From an uncultured Muribaculaceae bacterium (GTDB lineage Bacteria > Bacteroidota > Bacteroidia > Bacteroidales > Muribaculaceae): a DNA stretch of 42,335 bases. A program made the position numbers and the translations under genes. Below the pieces are notes generated by a model. The model was not told where the DNA came from, made no database searches, and saw only the letters and a list, made by a program, of their open reading frames with translations. Below are positions 42,261 to 42,335 of this stretch, in pieces (the stretch's first letter is position 1; the number at the start of each line of letters is the position of its first letter). The DNA lies in NCBI GenBank assembly GCA_947174275.1, contig CAMWIJ010000019.1, positions 1 through 42,335 of the forward strand, given 5' to 3'.

Positions 42261-42268
42261 CAAAGATA
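42261..42268 (-). promoter_or_regulatory. -10-type element upstream of the terminase gene
   Basis: TATCTTTG on the minus strand (42268-42261). A TTTG lies 25 bp further upstream, a longer spacer than usual. If real, the terminase is transcribed on its own rather than from a phage late operon. Confidence 0.5.
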
Positions 42269-42335
42269 CACCACACCCCATCCCCCCATGCGTCAAATTC
42301 ATACACACCTTACACCCACATCCACCCGTCCCCCC

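Noticed and set aside
1-42335. tRNA or rRNA genes
   Set aside because: No cloverleaf with a CCA end or conserved rRNA stretch was found by eye; a covariance-model scan was not possible.

Overview
The window is chromosomal DNA from a member of the Bacteroidales, most likely the Muribaculaceae (S24-7) or a close relative; I cannot name a species. The evidence is the Bacteroidota-specific gene content (gldE/gldD, two-domain malic enzyme, DUF2723 and DUF2851 proteins, DUF3467 protein, TonB). Bacteroidota-type promoters (TTG or TTTG, about 19-20 bp, TAnnTTTG) are also found upstream of many genes. Most genes are G+C-rich, with codon bias that creates long antisense shadow reading frames. No rRNA, tRNA or CRISPR array was seen.

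Layout. 0-5.6 kb (+): a large DUF2723/GT117 membrane protein, a CE4 polysaccharide deacetylase and epoxyqueuosine reductase queG. 5.6-8.5 kb (-): an operon dapB-lepB-wbqC-like. 8.6-10.0 kb (+): a compact A+T-rich two-gene island, a GHKL-type ATPase plus a DUF4325 STAS-like protein, with its own promoter and strong terminator. 10-15.3 kb (+): a secreted fusion of a phosphodiesterase-like and a glycosidase-like domain, then gldE-gldD-phosphopantetheinyl transferase, then a small lipoprotein. 15.3-17.6 kb (+): maeB. 17.7-19.4 kb: a graveyard of mobile and accessory remnants, with a 26-bp perfect inverted repeat, a MITE-like element, three 23-bp iterons, a truncated AAA ATPase, an orphan lipoprotein-like gene and a frameshifted dinD relic.

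19.5-24.3 kb (-): a glycogen/alpha-glucan operon (debranching enzyme, GT4 glycogen-synthase-like transferase, GH57 protein). 24.5-28.8 kb (-): cysS, carboxynorspermidine dehydrogenase, tonB and a tiny membrane protein, preceded by a DUF3467 gene. 28.9-33.4 kb (-): a GH31 alpha-glucosidase, a flippase-like membrane protein and an AraC-type regulator whose -10-like element sits inside an 18-bp inverted repeat. 33.8-36.2 kb (+): three tandem FKBP-type isomerases apparently addressed to the cytoplasm, the periplasm and a membrane. 36.3-39.8 kb: a secreted alpha/beta hydrolase, a voltage-type ion channel with an unusual filter, and a DUF2851 protein. 39.9-42.3 kb: a promoter-driven leader encoding a possible 20-residue peptide, a 9-bp tandem repeat, and an isolated phage terminase large subunit reading in from the right edge.

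The best candidates for something undescribed are the ATPase/STAS-like two-gene island, the 20-residue peptide transcript, the 23-bp iterons beside the ATPase remnant, and the MITE-like element with a second partial copy 20.6 kb away. All calls come from reading the sequence by eye; no database search was possible.
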